Shown here: positions 51,400 through 64,000 of the stretch, piece by piece
Numbering within the stretch: position 1 is the stretch's first letter
Layout: the number at the start of each line of letters is the position of its first letter
Assembly (NCBI GenBank): GCA_036345935.2
Contig: JADWOT020000010.1
Location: 11,003,412 to 11,067,411 of the forward strand
Direction: 5' to 3'
From: Taenia hydatigena
Lineage: Eukaryota > Platyhelminthes > Cestoda > Cyclophyllidea > Taeniidae
DNA length: 64,000 bases
Translations under genes and position numbers: made by a program
The notes under the pieces: model-generated
Seen by the model: the letters and a program-made list of their open reading frames with translations, nothing else
The model's database searches: none
What the model was told of the DNA's origin: nothing

Positions 51400-53120
51400 C
51401 TATGGAGGAATGACGATGAAGGCTTATAAATAAAACCTTATTACTGCAAGAAGACAAATTGCCTGAATTCCACTCAAAATTAAAGCCACTACGAAAACAG
51501 ATGCACAGACAAACCACACAGTCCCCATAAAACTGCCTACCTAGCACTCATGGTGAAATACGTAGTGGAATGCATGCAAAGATTAAGTTGAGTATATATT
51601 AAACAGATGTCATGCTTCAAAAAACCTAAAACTTTGCCTGGAGATACAGGTAGGCAAAAAATGGTACCCGCAATAATAAAATAGAAAATCTTCAGTTCAA
51701 CACGACTGGCTGGATAATGTTCAAAGGCGAACAACTATTTGTCAAAGGAGTTAACAGAACCGGTTGCAATAAAAAATCCCCAGGGAAATTATGCACGATT
51801 ACTTGTAAATAAACTGTTGATATGATGGAACTCAGTACCAACCAGCAGAAAATGACGTTAGGACTAAACGTCACAACATACCAAAGATGTATCACACTTT
51901 GATTGGATGCAATATGTGGGTGCAAGTCAAACAGTAAAGTTAAACACTGTAGGTGACCTAAATGAAAATAAGCAAGTTTTAAGCAGAATTTTGCCAAATA
52001 ACAAAACTAAGTGTTTGAGATTTGCAATGACAAATATAATGGTAGCGAAATCGTGTGCACAAACGATTGCGAGTGCATATAAAGGCAGAAAATGAACATT
52101 TCAACATCTAGACTTTTGGAAATGCAAAGTCTCTGATATATAATTATTATTTTATTAGTTGAAATGGCAAGACTTCCATACTAAAATATATTCTTCGACC
52201 CTATATTAGTAACATCCCCTTCCATACCATATTGGATTACTACTGTAGCGCCCGGAGGTTCCTTCGAAGGCAAAAAAGGGGAATACTAAGGCATAATATA
52301 TGTGTCCAACAAGCAGAAGGAATTAGGCCACTGGCATTGCCCAAGGGCTAGCCTACGCAGCTAAGACCAGATGGCCACCCTTGTGATCTTCACCGAAACC
52401 GGTGGTTCCAACAAACAAAGCACTACAACTACAACCACCAGGTACACTTTTTGTGGAAGATGAATCTCCTTCGGTGCTTATAGACTCTATGCGAACCCGA
52501 AGGAGACACTGTCGCAATGCCATGAAGCTTTAATATTTTTTTACCTGTGAGAATGATACAAAGGATGCAAAGCAGTGGCATAAAAATCACAACAGCCTTT
52601 AGCACATTGCGATTAAACTTGGTTTTTGCAAATGCATTTCTAAGCTATCATACTATTCTAGACTTTGATACACACTGCAATTCATGGCTGCCTTTAAGGC
52701 TTCTAAAATTTTGACCAACCATACAATAATTTTTGTCTCTAGTAAAATACTGTGTTTTAAGATTTATATTTACTGGTTCAGATAGTTTTAACTTTCTAGC
52801 ATTAGTTATTGGACGCTCAACTGTACACGCCCGTATATATGAAACATCGAGGTTAACACGTACTATTCTTGGCATTTGACTTGCAAATATTCAGGTATTA
52901 ATTTACATATTTGGTTTTGATATATATTTAATATGCAGCGTTAAAAGCGCTTTTGTTGGGTACATTCACAGGTCCATCTTGTGCACCAAATCTAAAGGCT
53001 GTATTTTGTAACAAGTTCTAACTGTCCATGTAATGCAATTTTTTCGTTGTCATTGATAGGTCTTAACTTACTTAGCCGTTACGTTTTAAGCAGTCAAAGC
53101 CTGGCCCTACAGATGATTTT
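51400..53120. other. Intergenic between the divergent coiled-coil and rootletin genes
   Basis: AT-rich; should contain both promoters. Apart from the solo LTR at 52244-52427 nothing is recognised. Confidence 0.4.
52244..52427 (-). mobile_element. TRIM solo LTR
   Basis: 184-bp LTR, minus orientation, TGTAGTGCTTTGTTTGTTGG at its start (minus strand) and GGGCGCTACA at its end. It is flanked by the perfect 5-bp duplication ACTAC (52239-52243 and 52428-52432). This is the expected product of recombination between the two LTRs of a former TRIM. Confidence 0.92.
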
Positions 53121-53128
53121 GATCTTTT

Positions 53129-53131
53129 CAG
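53129..53131 (+). promoter_or_regulatory. Unpaired 3' splice site upstream of the rootletin start
   Basis: TTTTGATCTTTTCAG|AAGTTC ends 30 nt before the ATG at 53162. With no obvious local donor it could accept a spliced leader or belong to a 5'UTR intron. A small upstream ATG (53144) opens a 4-codon frame ended by TGA. Confidence 0.35.
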
Positions 53132-53161
53132 AAGTTCATCTATATGCCCTCGATTTGAACA

Positions 53162-56100
53162 ATGTCAGCTAGTGAGACGAGCAATGGTACACCACGTCAA
53201 ACGCTAACTACAGAAGAGGAGTTAGGAGAGAATTTTACACTTAAGGGCCATGCAATTCAAGAAACCAAGGTTACTGATAATCGCACTATTTCTCCTCCGA
53301 ACAACCCTGAGCCTTTGAGTCTGCTGGTGGAGTCTCAACGACTACAACGTGAGATGCTGCGCGTTGAAATGGTATGGACCACAAATTGACACTAATATTA
53401 TTAATAACCATGCCAAAGAAAATCAAACAGCGGTAGCGGTCGATGCGTTGTCAGTTACGCACAATTTCCATTGTAACTAATCTAGTGAAATTATGGCCTT
53501 TTAATTCGATGAAACCACAGCTAATAGGAGATGGTGGTAATCTTTACCTCCACGTGGCATATACAAACTCATTTTGACGATTCACTGGCTCAAAATTCCG
53601 CTTGAAAATGGTTTATTGACACAGAGATGGAGGTTTTGAATTCCAATTAAGTTTCTAGTAGTCGATTGAATAGCACAAAATATCTAACTTTAGCTTGAAT
53701 GGGTGTAAGATATACGTGTACTGTGCTAAAATGATGACTATGAGCTGTTGTAACAAGTTTCATGCAAATACAGAGTGTCCATATATCTAAACATTGGGAA
53801 GGTTACAAATTTGAAAAGCGAGTTCGGGCAACTTTTATTTAATGACTTAAAGGTTAGTCAAGAGGGAGTCATGATAGAGCCCTTCTGTGCAAAGTTAGTT
53901 AATTTGATAAATGCACATATGTATGGATAAACGGGTGTTTTGTGAGGATGCATATGTGAACGTATCAACTAATGACTAGGATCTGCTTTTAATAATACAA
54001 AGACATTAAAATAATTTATTTGTGATTTTTTAGCTTTAGCTGTTGGCCTTTAAAAGTGTGTTTAACTGCAGCAATCACCTATAACTCAACTGTTAAAAGT
54101 CTTATAGTTTATTTATATTGTGAGTCTTAATAACATCGGACCATTTTTAGTTCCATTCGCCTAGTTTTCATCAAACATATAATCCTTGCCTTTAAGTAAG
54201 ACCACTTACTTCCTTCCCTATCAAAATGGAGGATAATGAGACCTCAAAATAAATGCTTGAAATTTACATGACACATCAATTCAAAACAATTTTTCACCGA
54301 AATGCTTTTACATTTACTTGATTATTTCTGAAATCAATGCATCCTGGCAGATTAAAAATTGCTGTCAAGTTTCTTGTGAGCCTTGAATCCAAAGGATCAG
54401 AGCAAATTGGTAAAGACCGTTTCCATAAAACAGTCGTTGATATCTTCAAAAGATAAAGAGCATTACAGTAGAAAGCAACCCAGATTTACTATGGTTGCAG
54501 ACTTTTGTAAATGTGATTTTTGAACATACTACAAATGAGCAATTCCAGCGTGGGCCGCTGGATGAGGTGAGAGAAGAGTGAACTATGCGGAAGACGAAAT
54601 CAAACTCACCACCGAGTGAGATTTTATTGGCACAAAATAAAACGGGCTTCTTTTCTTGCTTATAATAAAGGATTTACTATTAACAAGTGGAATAATGCAA
54701 GATTTTTAATTGACTCAGTCATGATCATCAGCCTTACCTTTTGAGAGGAAGCCAAAACACCTCAGGATCGACGGTTTATAATAGACCGAAGTGCTTCTTA
54801 CTAATTGGATAGCAGTAAAGTGGTTGTGAAGGTCAGCAAAATAAACTTAACTTTGAATGAAAGATGAGGCTTTCCGGTTATTCTGATGGATTGCTGACAC
54901 TTGATGTCGGCGTGAGGTAGAAAATGAAAGCTTGATTTTACCCTCCTGAGAGACGGTATGCTTTTGCACGCATTTGTGGAATTTTAAACACCGAAATCGC
55001 TGCAGCTTCCGGGGGAGAGCATGGTTCTCCTAAGAGGCGTGGTCGCATGGAGGACGTTTCCTGAATGATTGAGCATTTTCCATTCACTGTTGATGTAGAG
55101 TGTTTTGGCACCGAAGGTGTGATGAACGCATCTTATTGGCGCTGCCTGGTTAAACCGCCCCTCATGGGGAGCATAAGCCAAAGTAGCTGTAACAACCCAC
55201 TAAAGAATTAATTCATTGTGACTATCAAACCATAAGCCTTCAATGGGCAGTCCAATTCTCAGGTACGAGTAAACCTTATTTGAGCTGTTTCGACGCTCAC
55301 GAAAACTCGCCTTTGCTCTAGTCGGAGGGCGTGGATTTACCATCACCAAGTCAGAGATCGGAAGTGTCTCCGGTTCAAAGCATGACTTCTCCTACAAGGA
55401 CTCGAATACAGCTTCTTGAGGCCGAGTTGTTGGATCACAAGCGCAAAGTTGCAAGTCTGCAGGAGAGCAATCAGCGTCATCAAAAAGTGATTCAAACTCT
55501 TCAGGGGCAGGTGAGTTGGCTCCTTTTGTTTATCCTTGGAACTTAAACCAAACAAGCCTTGAAGGCAGTCAAATAGTTTTATGCAAAGGGAGTAGCTTAG
55601 TAATTATTTGGTCAAAACCGTAGAACTATGTTACTTCATTGCCCTTAAGAATAATAATAAGTACCGGTTTCATCACCAAATTTTCACGAAAGTATGCGTT
55701 TTTCGTGAAGCAACAACCTTGGAGTCACCGCTCAAATCATAAATATTTCACAGTTCAACCTCTGGGCTATTTGTCCCTTGAATCGGTGTTTTTAGGTTAT
55801 AAAAGGTTTTCAATGAATTACGATGGACTAACAAGGATCTGGACTACATTTTCCAAATTCGCGCAAGCACTCCACTCATTGCAACATGCTACAGCGACGT
55901 CAAAATTCATACTTCTGTTTGTGCCTCCCTTGGAATTGCACAAGGAGATGGCACAGATTATTTAGATGGGACACTCAACTGAATCGCTTCGTTGATTTTT
56001 ATAAAACGAACTCTGGAGTGAAGGCCTTCGGACCATGCCAACACCTGTAAATATCTTCCAGCCCCTATAGTGTGACAATGCATGATGCCAAGCGTTGTCA

Positions 56101-59100
56101 CTGTAGCTCATGTTCATTCATCACAAAATCCTGTTGAAATATTCAAGAAGGGGGCGTGAGAAGTTGCTGCAACGCCCAATTTCGCCCACCAGCCTTGGGC
56201 GTTTCCAGCGCCGCTGATTCACCAGATTTGATTGACTTTTTCCTTCTTTAAACTTATTGCTACTCTCTTCTCATAAGCGTCTGTCGACGGAAAAATTGAG
56301 TCCCCTTAGAATTAGGCGAATCTGCACTTTTGATTCCCATTTGCACTAAAATGGGAATGTACAATGGGAAACGCCATTGAACCCTTTGCATTTAGTTGAC
56401 ACAATGCAAGCGCAAGAATACCGACTTGGAGATGGAGGTGGAAGATCTTAAGCTGGAGGTTCAAAAGAATGCCAAAAAGGTAATATTTGCTTTGATTTAG
56501 AATTGATATGATCCCTACTGATTTAAAATGAGTAGTAAAATACTCATGTTGTAAAACGTCTTAGTTACAATCCAAGGAGATGGAGCATGACAGCCGCTTG
56601 GATGCACGTGAAAGCATGGCTAAGATGCGTGAGGAAAGTTTAATTGCAGAACTTGAAAATCTTACCAGCACACTCGAGGCGGAACGAAATAAGTAGGTAG
56701 TTTTCTAGCTACCAAGTGACACAACACGAACTGATTCCTACATTATCTGCAGATCAGCTGAATTTTCACGCGCGAATGAGGTTCTGCAGGACCAGCTAGA
56801 GGAGGCTGCAGCAGCAAATCAGGTATGACTTTCAGCTGGAAGTAAAAGTGTTCAGGGCTGGCAAACATGTTAAACATAGTTTATTTGCACCCAACAGTTC
56901 TCAGAGCAATTAAATATTCGAAGTTTTGAGAATTTTATTCTGCTCACTTACTTAATTTTCATAACACTTGTGGCTTAATGCTTGAAAGTAAAAGCAAGTA
57001 ACATTGCTATAGGTGGCTATATGGACTTGAGTAAGTGCGTTGACACTAATCATCGGACCAGAGCCACATCTCACTTATTTTCCGCTCCCAAGTGAAAAGA
57101 TTGGAAGCTTACATTCATGTACATTGCAGAAGTAAATTTGTGGCAAATATTTTGGAACAGTGTGTGTGTGTGCGTGCAGTAGTAGCGATGATATAAGAGA
57201 TGTCTATTTACAAAGGGTTTGAGTAGGGACGTGGCGCAGTTGACTCAGGCTTGGCGACAGGCTACACAGCAGTTGGAGAAGCGTGAGATCGACTGGCAGA
57301 ATGAGGAGACGGCGTTCAACGAGTATTTTGCAACAGAGCACAATCGCCTACTGGCGCTGTGGCGTGAGGTGGTTGGACTGCGACGTGCCTTCGCCGAGCT
57401 GCGTCACCAGACTGCCCGGGACTTCACACAGGTAAACTTCTCCTTCTCCACTCCCTCCTCGCACGCCTTTCCTCTTAATGCCCAAGTGTCACTCTTCATC
57501 GTCATTTCTTTTATTCACTTCTTTGCATGCGACCCGACTGTTTCAAGTCTAATTCTCTATCTTGAATTGCAATATCTGGATCACTAATCGTATTTGAAGA
57601 TGTGTCAGAGCCTTGGATTTCTGTGCTTCCGAGATAGAGTTTATCTTTACTTTTATATATTCCTGCCTCAGCTCCTCAAGACTTTCTGCTCCCAATTTTC
57701 CAGCAGATTTACTTGCGATAAACTAAGAAAGGCCGATTTGTCAGAAAATGAAGCATCGTTATCGAAGTTAACCTACGGTAGCAAAGAAAGTTATTTTTAG
57801 TACACCACTTTACAATAATTGGAGCCTGTTTTCACAGACTCTTGGCGCTATGTTTGGACGGTGTGACTACAACGCAGTTAGTGGAGGCAGATCTTAAGCA
57901 TGCATTTGGCTCAGTCATGCTAAGCATTCAGGTTGCACTGTTTAATTCGGATCGCACTGATGTGAAGTCCTTGTGCTATCAAATACCACCAGAAGCATAA
58001 ATACCCTTCATATGTTGGAGTTTCTACTGCAATACTACAATTTCTCTATTCATTTCTGGGTTTATAACTTTATTTGAAGGATTTCCCGGGAAAACAAGCG
58101 AGTTAGAGGGTTCAGAAGGAAACATAAATGGTCTTCGACTCCTTGAATGGAAGTCTTGATTTATGGCAAATCAGGTAGTAATCAAACTGTGGGTAAAATA
58201 CCGAAGGTTTGACCCTCGCTTTTTCACGTACTTCCCAGGTATACACTGATAAAGTTCAAAATTTGGACACGAATTGTCGCATTTCCACGACCATTTAATC
58301 GCCCTACTATCCGAGCCCTACCAGCTGGTTTAGATTTTTAGCCGCCGCTTATTGTCAAAACAAGAATTGGTGAAAAAGTTACGCAGCAGGATTTTCCTCT
58401 TATTCATTTGTATTCAAATGTATCAGCGTAGGCTCACACAGTCTATAATAATGCGAACAAATCCTTTACGGAATGTGGGATAATTGCCAATTCTAACCGA
58501 AATCAGACCTTTTTTAAGGATTTATACTGAGGTTGGTTATTGACATTTCCAATGATCTAAACTCGTAGAACATCAACGAACTTCAATATTAACTTTGATA
58601 CGTAAGAAAGTTTTTTGCACCGAGTCTTAATGGGCGTCTATGCATTATAGATGAACAGCGAGATAATGCGAATGGGTCAGTCACTGCAATCGGCATGCTC
58701 TGCATTGGGCAATAACCTCAAAGCCGCTGAGCTGGAATCGGCTGATGCATTGGCCAAAAGCCGACGACAGCTATTGGCTGAGGAGGCGGACGCGAAAGCG
58801 CGTAGCCAATCGCTGGCCGAGTCTTTGGCACGCAGCCAAGCCCGGTTAGTGGAAGCCGAGGCTCAGATCATGCAGCTCAACAGACGGGTGCAAGAACTTT
58901 TGACGGAAGTGAGTACCCTTCCTCACTAGTACATCTAACACGTTTTTAAATTATCAATTGAAGTCTTTCTTAACCGCGTTTGGTCGGTTTAAACAGGTTG
59001 CAGACAGGGATCGTGTCTTGAACACACTGCAGAGACTTCGAGCATCGTTTCCTTCTCCAAAACATTCGGGTGGGGAAGAAGAGACGGCTGGGGATGATCC

Positions 59101-62100
59101 TGTGACGGTGACAAAACGCTTAATTGAGCAAACGCGCGCAATGCATCAGGCGCTCTCCCAAATTGCTCAGGCATAACTCCTTGACATATTTTCTTCCACT
59201 CAAGTCCTTTCCACGGCAAAACAATATCTTAGTTGATTGCTTTTACTTCCACGTTTCAGCCTTCTGACCTAGAGGCATTAAATTCTTCGGTACTCTTAGA
59301 ATGCAATATCTGTAACAAATTTCATGCAGAATCCTCTTACAGATTCATCTTGGAATATACTAGAGGTGGCCTTACGTACCGGCTATAGCAGAAATGTCGT
59401 GGATAGGATACTTATGATTAAAGTGCATTTGTCGGAGAACATGCGTTCAAAGGTGAAAAGGCAATTCTTTTAGAGCTGCTAAACTTTCTAAAGTCTAGTA
59501 ACAGAAATGAAACTATTACAACTTTAAGGCTTTGGACGTAGGTCTCAGACTTGGATCAATTTGAGTTAGCTTTAAAATGTAATGCGTTATTGCAATATCA
59601 CCCTTTGTAAAATCATCAATTCTTAGTGAAGGGTGATAGTGTGCATACCAATGAAATAGATTAGGCCCAACAATATTTCATTTCAAAAACATATAAGCCT
59701 GCACATTTAACTTTCTTGAAGTCAGATACACTTCCCCTGGACCAGTACCACAACTAGCCGATACCGTTTACACAAAAAATACTTACCAGACATGCTCTCA
59801 ACATTATGTGCTCTCTAGACCGTCCTTGCGGACACGGCGAATGCCGACGTGGATGAGTCACAGGAGCCTTTCATGGTGAGCTTCCAGCATCAAATGCAGA
59901 CCGGTGATTGGGTAGAAGACGAGGCCGGTGTCCTCGTCACACCAGGCTCCAGGCGTCCAAGGTCCACCTCTCCATCAAGTGACCATCACTCACTTCCGCG
60001 TCTCTCCGCCTTCCCAAAGTCACTCTCCTCCACACCTCCACTTAAACTGGCGGAAACCACAGTGAGTGCAGTTCAGTCGGCCCTCAATCGTCGTGCAACA
60101 CAAGTGAGTCGTGCCTTCTCTCCTCCTCCTCCTCCTCCTCCTCCTCCTCCTCCTCCTCCTCCTCCTCCTCCTCCTCCTCCTCCTCCTCCTCTCCTCCTCC
60201 TCCTCCTGCCTCCTCCTCCTCCTCCTCCTCCTCTCTCCTCCTCCTCCTCCTCCTCCTCCTCCTCCTCCTCCTCCTCCTCTCCTCCTCCTCCCCTCCTCCT
60301 CCTCCTCCTCCTCCTCCTCCTCCTCCTCCTCCTCCTCTCCTCCTCCTCCTCCTCCTCCTCCTCACTCCTCCTCCTCCTCCTCCTCCTCCTCTCCTCTCTC
60401 CTCTCCTCCTCCTCCTCCTCTCCTCCTCCTCCTCCTCCTCCTCTCCTCCTCCTCTCCTCCTCCTCCTCCTCACCTCCTCCTCCTCCTCCTCCTCCTCCTC
60501 CTCCTCCTCCTCCTCCTCCTCCTCCTCCTCTCCTCCTCCTCCTCCTCCTCCTCCTCCTCCTCCTCCTCCTCCTCCTCCCTCTCTTCCTCCTCATTCTCTC
60601 CCTCCTCCTCCGTTGGAATTGCTAGTCGATAGAGCAAATAGTTAATTTTGAAGTGGCATTCAGGTGCAGGCGTTGCGGCTGAAGCTCTCCAGTCTGCGAG
60701 GCCGATTTGAGGGGATGAACAAGCGGTTTGAGGAGAGTGAAGAGGAAAGAACGCGCCTTGTGGAGCATGTCAGCAACTTGCGGACTGACCTTGACCTCGT
60801 ACGCAAAGAGGTTGACGCCCTGCGCGTAGAAAGGGACAAGATCAAACATGCTCTCAGGTGTGCGGAAGTGTGTGACTGATCCACACTGAGACCCTTATGG
60901 CTTGAAACAAAATCCACTTATAAATGTTTTGCAGGAACACGCAACCAAATAAGCAGAAACTTAGTCTTTCATGTATCAAAGCGCACTGAATGAACGCTAA
61001 AAACACTCTACTTGATTTTGAGGCAAATTTCCCTTACTAAACGAAAAGAACCCCAGTGAGTATAGTGGATCACTGTCAGTAATAGAGGTGACACAAATTC
61101 ATCCTTTGAAACTACTTATAAGTAGTAATATACCCGCTTTATGCCATATAAACGGACTGAGTTCATTTTTAAACCAAAAGCGATATTAATATCACCGAAT
61201 TTCAATTTTTAGAAGTTATTTTTTCCACGATTTAAGGCATTCATAAAGATTAGAATGTAGCTTGCGAACCCAGAAGTCTTTTGTTATAGTATTTCCATGG
61301 AGGAGAGGAACATATTGGAGAGAGCACGAGCCACTAACACGGAGCAAATTAACTCGCTTCAGACGGAGTTGGAACAGTTTCGACAACTCCTTCACGAAAC
61401 TTCGAGGGAGCGCGATAGTCTCGTGGAACAACGCAACGCCAAGCAGCTTGAATATGAGAGGGAGGTGGGCTACTTTGTCGTTTTTCACACTTCGATATTC
61501 CGTGCGCACGCATCCTTAACCCCTGCAACTCCCCGTAGTTAGAGCTCACCGAGAAAGCTGTTATCATTGTCGTCCACTCGTAACACATTACTTGCAAATT
61601 CCCTCCATCAAATAGGGGGCACTCGTTTGTATCTGTGAAGGTGTCGAATTTATCATAAAACAAAGTTAAAATGAATGCCTCCAGAAGGATGAAAGCGTTT
61701 TTATTACCAGTAGTTTTCGAGATAAAACGACACCTTAATCGTGTGAATATCTATACACAAATTGTAAAGAGCCGATTCAAATGTATCTGGATGGTCGAGA
61801 AGTTCATGGAGAAGTTCATAAAGTCAACGTTGGTATCACTCATTAAACATCGTATTAGTTGAACTCTTAAAAACAAACAACTACTTATAATGGCCAAATG
61901 GTGAAGGGCCATTTTGCTAAAGATTATGTCGAAGTTGAACTTTTGTAAACCGCCCGTTAACTTGAGATGTTTTTGTTGATTGGAGCTAAGTCAACCCAGG
62001 AGAGGCAGTGGCATTTCTAAAGGAATTGGTCAAGGCATCAAACGAAGAAGGCAAGGAATAGGTTACCGAAAACAATCTCATGGCAAACTGGGTAGTCAAT

Positions 62101-63787
62101 TCCATTTCATCATTGTGGCTATAGCGTGAATAAAAGTTGCCGATGGTCTGGTGTTTGCGTTCTTCAACAACTCCTTCTTATAGTATTCTTCCATTCAAAC
62201 GGATCTACGATCTGGTTGCGAACGTGTGAGCCCTCAGAATAAAAGCTGCTGGTAATTTTCCAATCAAGCCTGTCCTTACTAAGTTGAATATCTTTGGCTG
62301 TCACTTACCCCGTTTTAAAAGAACGGGTTAAAATAAGTTTAACTGAGTGTATTTAGTCGGAATCACAAGCAAGAATAAGATGAAGCTGAGAGTTCAAACC
62401 GCAGAAGTTGGATTAGGCGAAAGTCATTTGAGACACGGGTGGAAACGACTGTTCCAAATAGGGTTTGGAACTAGCAAGACTCTCACGGATGACTTCATTT
62501 CAAAAGTCATACCAGCTCTCACTCCCAAACCGATCAGGCAATTGACGCACGTGTTCTACAGGTGCGCGAGACAGCCCGCCTCCAGCGCACGCTGGACCAG
62601 GCGGAGACGCGGATCTCGCAGCTGAGGGAGGAGCTGAGCGCTGCACGCGATGAGGAAGAGCAGCTGGAGAAGCGGAATTCGACCCTCTTCAATGACCACA
62701 GCGAAGTTACTGGCAAACTCGAACGTGCAGAACGTCAAATCTGCGAGCTCAATGAACAGCTTGACTCAGTGAGTCCCATCCCAACAGCTTTCTTGAAGGC
62801 CGGATGACCGTTATAATGCATCGCAATTTTCATTTAATGAATGATTGACATTTACTTCTTTTGTCAACAGGAATGTGAACTATAAGTTATTCAAATAAAT
62901 TTCGTGTTTTCGTTAATAATAAACCCGAAATTACAGGAGCTTTGACGAATAACTTTGACGCTTCAAGGCTTAACTTTAGTTTTGGAATCAAATGCTTTCT
63001 TACTGCGATTACACGAAATATAGTGGACAGCCCCTCTTTTTGAGCCACGCATTAAGCGTTAAGCATCATGATCAGTAAGTTTGTAGCAGTTTTAGTCGGA
63101 ATCTCCAGCCGTGTCTAGGATTATCAGGTGAAAACAACATTAAAGCCCACAAAATTATTAAATGTCCCAAATGTGTTCAACGGCGTTAATCAGTTCCACT
63201 CGACTTTGAGGAAAAGGTTTGATGTTCAGCAAAAAAACATTAAAGGAACTGGCGTGAAGTGTAGTACCAATCCTACCACTAAGGACTCCACTACAAGAAT
63301 ATTGCCATTTTAGGTTCAACAAGAGAAACAGATGGTACAGGATAAAGTGATCAGTCTTGAATCAGTAATCGAGGCGAGGGAACGCGAGCGATCGGATTTG
63401 GCACTCCAACTGAATCTTTCCACGTCCAATGAGACACGAGCTTTGGAAGAACGCAACCATATGCGTGCAGAAACGCAGCAGTTGCGCAACCAGTTATCAC
63501 GCACCGACGCTGAGCTCCAACTGAGTTCAGCGGAGTTGGGGCGTCTACGGGAGACTCTGGCACGAGCAGAGCAGCAGCACGCGCAGACCGAAGCGGAGGC
63601 ACTGCGAGCTAATCGGGAGAAGGAGGAGCTTGCTGAGGCCGTGACCGCAGCCAATAGGCAGGTGAACAACCTGACAGAAGAGACAGAGAAGCTGCGGAGG
63701 GAATTGGGACAACAGGCGGGCATCATCTCGCGGCTAAATGAAGAGCGCGAGGAAATGATACGAGATAAAGATGATCTCTCCTCACGA
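53162..63787 (+). CDS. Rootletin (CROCC) homologue, 5' part, continues past the right edge
   Basis: Exons: 53162-53371, 55322-55510, 56396-56479, 56565-56692, 56753-56822, about 57227-57431, 57878-57931, 58651-58908, 58997-59170, 59819-60103, 60664-60857, 61290-61464, 62562-62768, 63314-63787; roughly 900 residues in the window. Rootletin forms the striated ciliary rootlet below basal bodies. The N-terminal rootletin domain is identified by NEYFATEHNRLLALWREVVG followed by LRRAFAELRHQTARDF, which matches the family's LLxLWRxVVxxRRxFxExKxxTxRDL block. The remainder is long heptad coiled coil. Phases agree except at the junction into the 57.2-kb exon, where a micro-exon may be missing between 56822 and 57227. 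The exon ending at 59170 appears to use a GC donor. Start chosen at the first ATG of an open, downstream-consistent frame. Confidence 0.88.
60119..60612 (+). repeat. Long (TCC)n pyrimidine tract in a rootletin intron
   Basis: About 490 bp of TCC/CTC trinucleotides with scattered CTCT interruptions, located 15 nt after the donor at 60104. All pyrimidines lie on the sense strand. It opens long meaningless frames (poly-Pro/Ser/Leu and poly-Arg/Glu/Gly). Confidence 0.95.
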
Positions 63788-64000
63788 GTAGGCACGATAC
63801 GCTGCTTTTGACTAAACTGTCCTTTCCACTTATGAAAATTTAAACAGATATGACGAGAGTATTCACTTTTCACGTGTTTTTCTGAATGATTATGTGCTGA
63901 AAACTCTGTTCTTCTCCAGGCTTTGAGGAATCATATAGCAACCGAGTTAATCCCCTTTACTTAACTTTTTGCAGAAAATCTGTCACGCAGTTTTAGGTCA
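63788..64000 (+). other. Rootletin intron, right edge
   Basis: Starts at the GTAGGC donor of the last visible exon. A possible acceptor (ACTTTTTGCAG, ending 63974) lies near the end; the bases after it are too few to judge. Confidence 0.4.

Noticed and set aside
60073..60632. Long open frames rich in Pro/Ser/Leu or Arg/Glu/Gly on both strands
   Set aside because: They are translations of the (TCC)n tract inside a rootletin intron, not genes.
63316..63873. Minus frame of 185 codons, Ser/Arg-rich
   Set aside because: Antisense shadow of the last visible rootletin exon; coiled-coil codon bias leaves the opposite strand open.

Overview
The window is animal DNA. Genes are split by spliceosomal introns, many only about 29-45 bp long (GT-AG, a few apparently GC-AG), mixed with multi-kilobase introns. 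There are no operons and no bacterial signals. Tiny introns beside large ones, a single-domain secreted Kunitz protein, and short non-coding LTR elements (TRIMs) of the kind reported from taeniid tapeworms point to a parasitic flatworm, most likely a cestode. That assignment is inference; I could not run a search.

Layout. 0.2-1.6 kb (-): the 5' part of a GT14 (core-2 GlcNAc-transferase type) glycosyltransferase gene that runs off the left edge. 10.6-11.0 kb (-): a two-exon secreted Kunitz inhibitor with TATA box and poly(A) signal. 13.3-14.2 kb (+): an old TRIM element. 14.4-15.3 kb (+): TMEM9-family membrane protein. 16.3-16.7 kb (-): ribosomal protein L37a (eL43). 17.8-19.0 kb (-): a divergent TATA-box-binding protein in five exons. 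19.6-21.9 kb: graveyard of decayed TRIM LTRs. 23.7-37.8 kb (+): a complete MARK/Par-1 kinase gene, 17 exons, 3282 nt coding and frame-consistent throughout. 39.0-40.4 kb (-): a three-exon mitochondrial ribosomal protein S34 (mS34) homologue. 40.9-41.75 kb (-): a young TRIM with nearly identical LTRs and a perfect 5-bp target duplication, followed by two degraded relatives. 45.9-51.4 kb (-): a Lys-rich, coiled-coil protein most like the kinectin/p180 (RRBP1) family. 52.2-52.4 kb (-): solo TRIM LTR with target duplication. 53.2 kb to the right edge (+): rootletin (CROCC) homologue, at least 14 exons, continuing beyond the window, with a roughly 490-bp (TCC)n tract in one intron.

The genes are unrelated housekeeping and cytoskeletal neighbours (transcription, cytosolic and mitochondrial translation, polarity kinase, ciliary rootlet, probable ER coiled-coil protein); I see no evidence that they act as one pathway. 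Exon coordinates were derived by eye from splice consensus, reading frame and family similarity; junctions marked uncertain should be treated so. I saw no CRISPR array, tRNA or rRNA gene. The most notable items are the TRIM family in several decay stages, the divergent TBP with a 29-bp intron, the exon duplication in the coiled-coil gene, the frame-preserving 96-bp intron in the MARK tail exon, and an unexplained GC-rich stretch around 15.4-17.5 kb.
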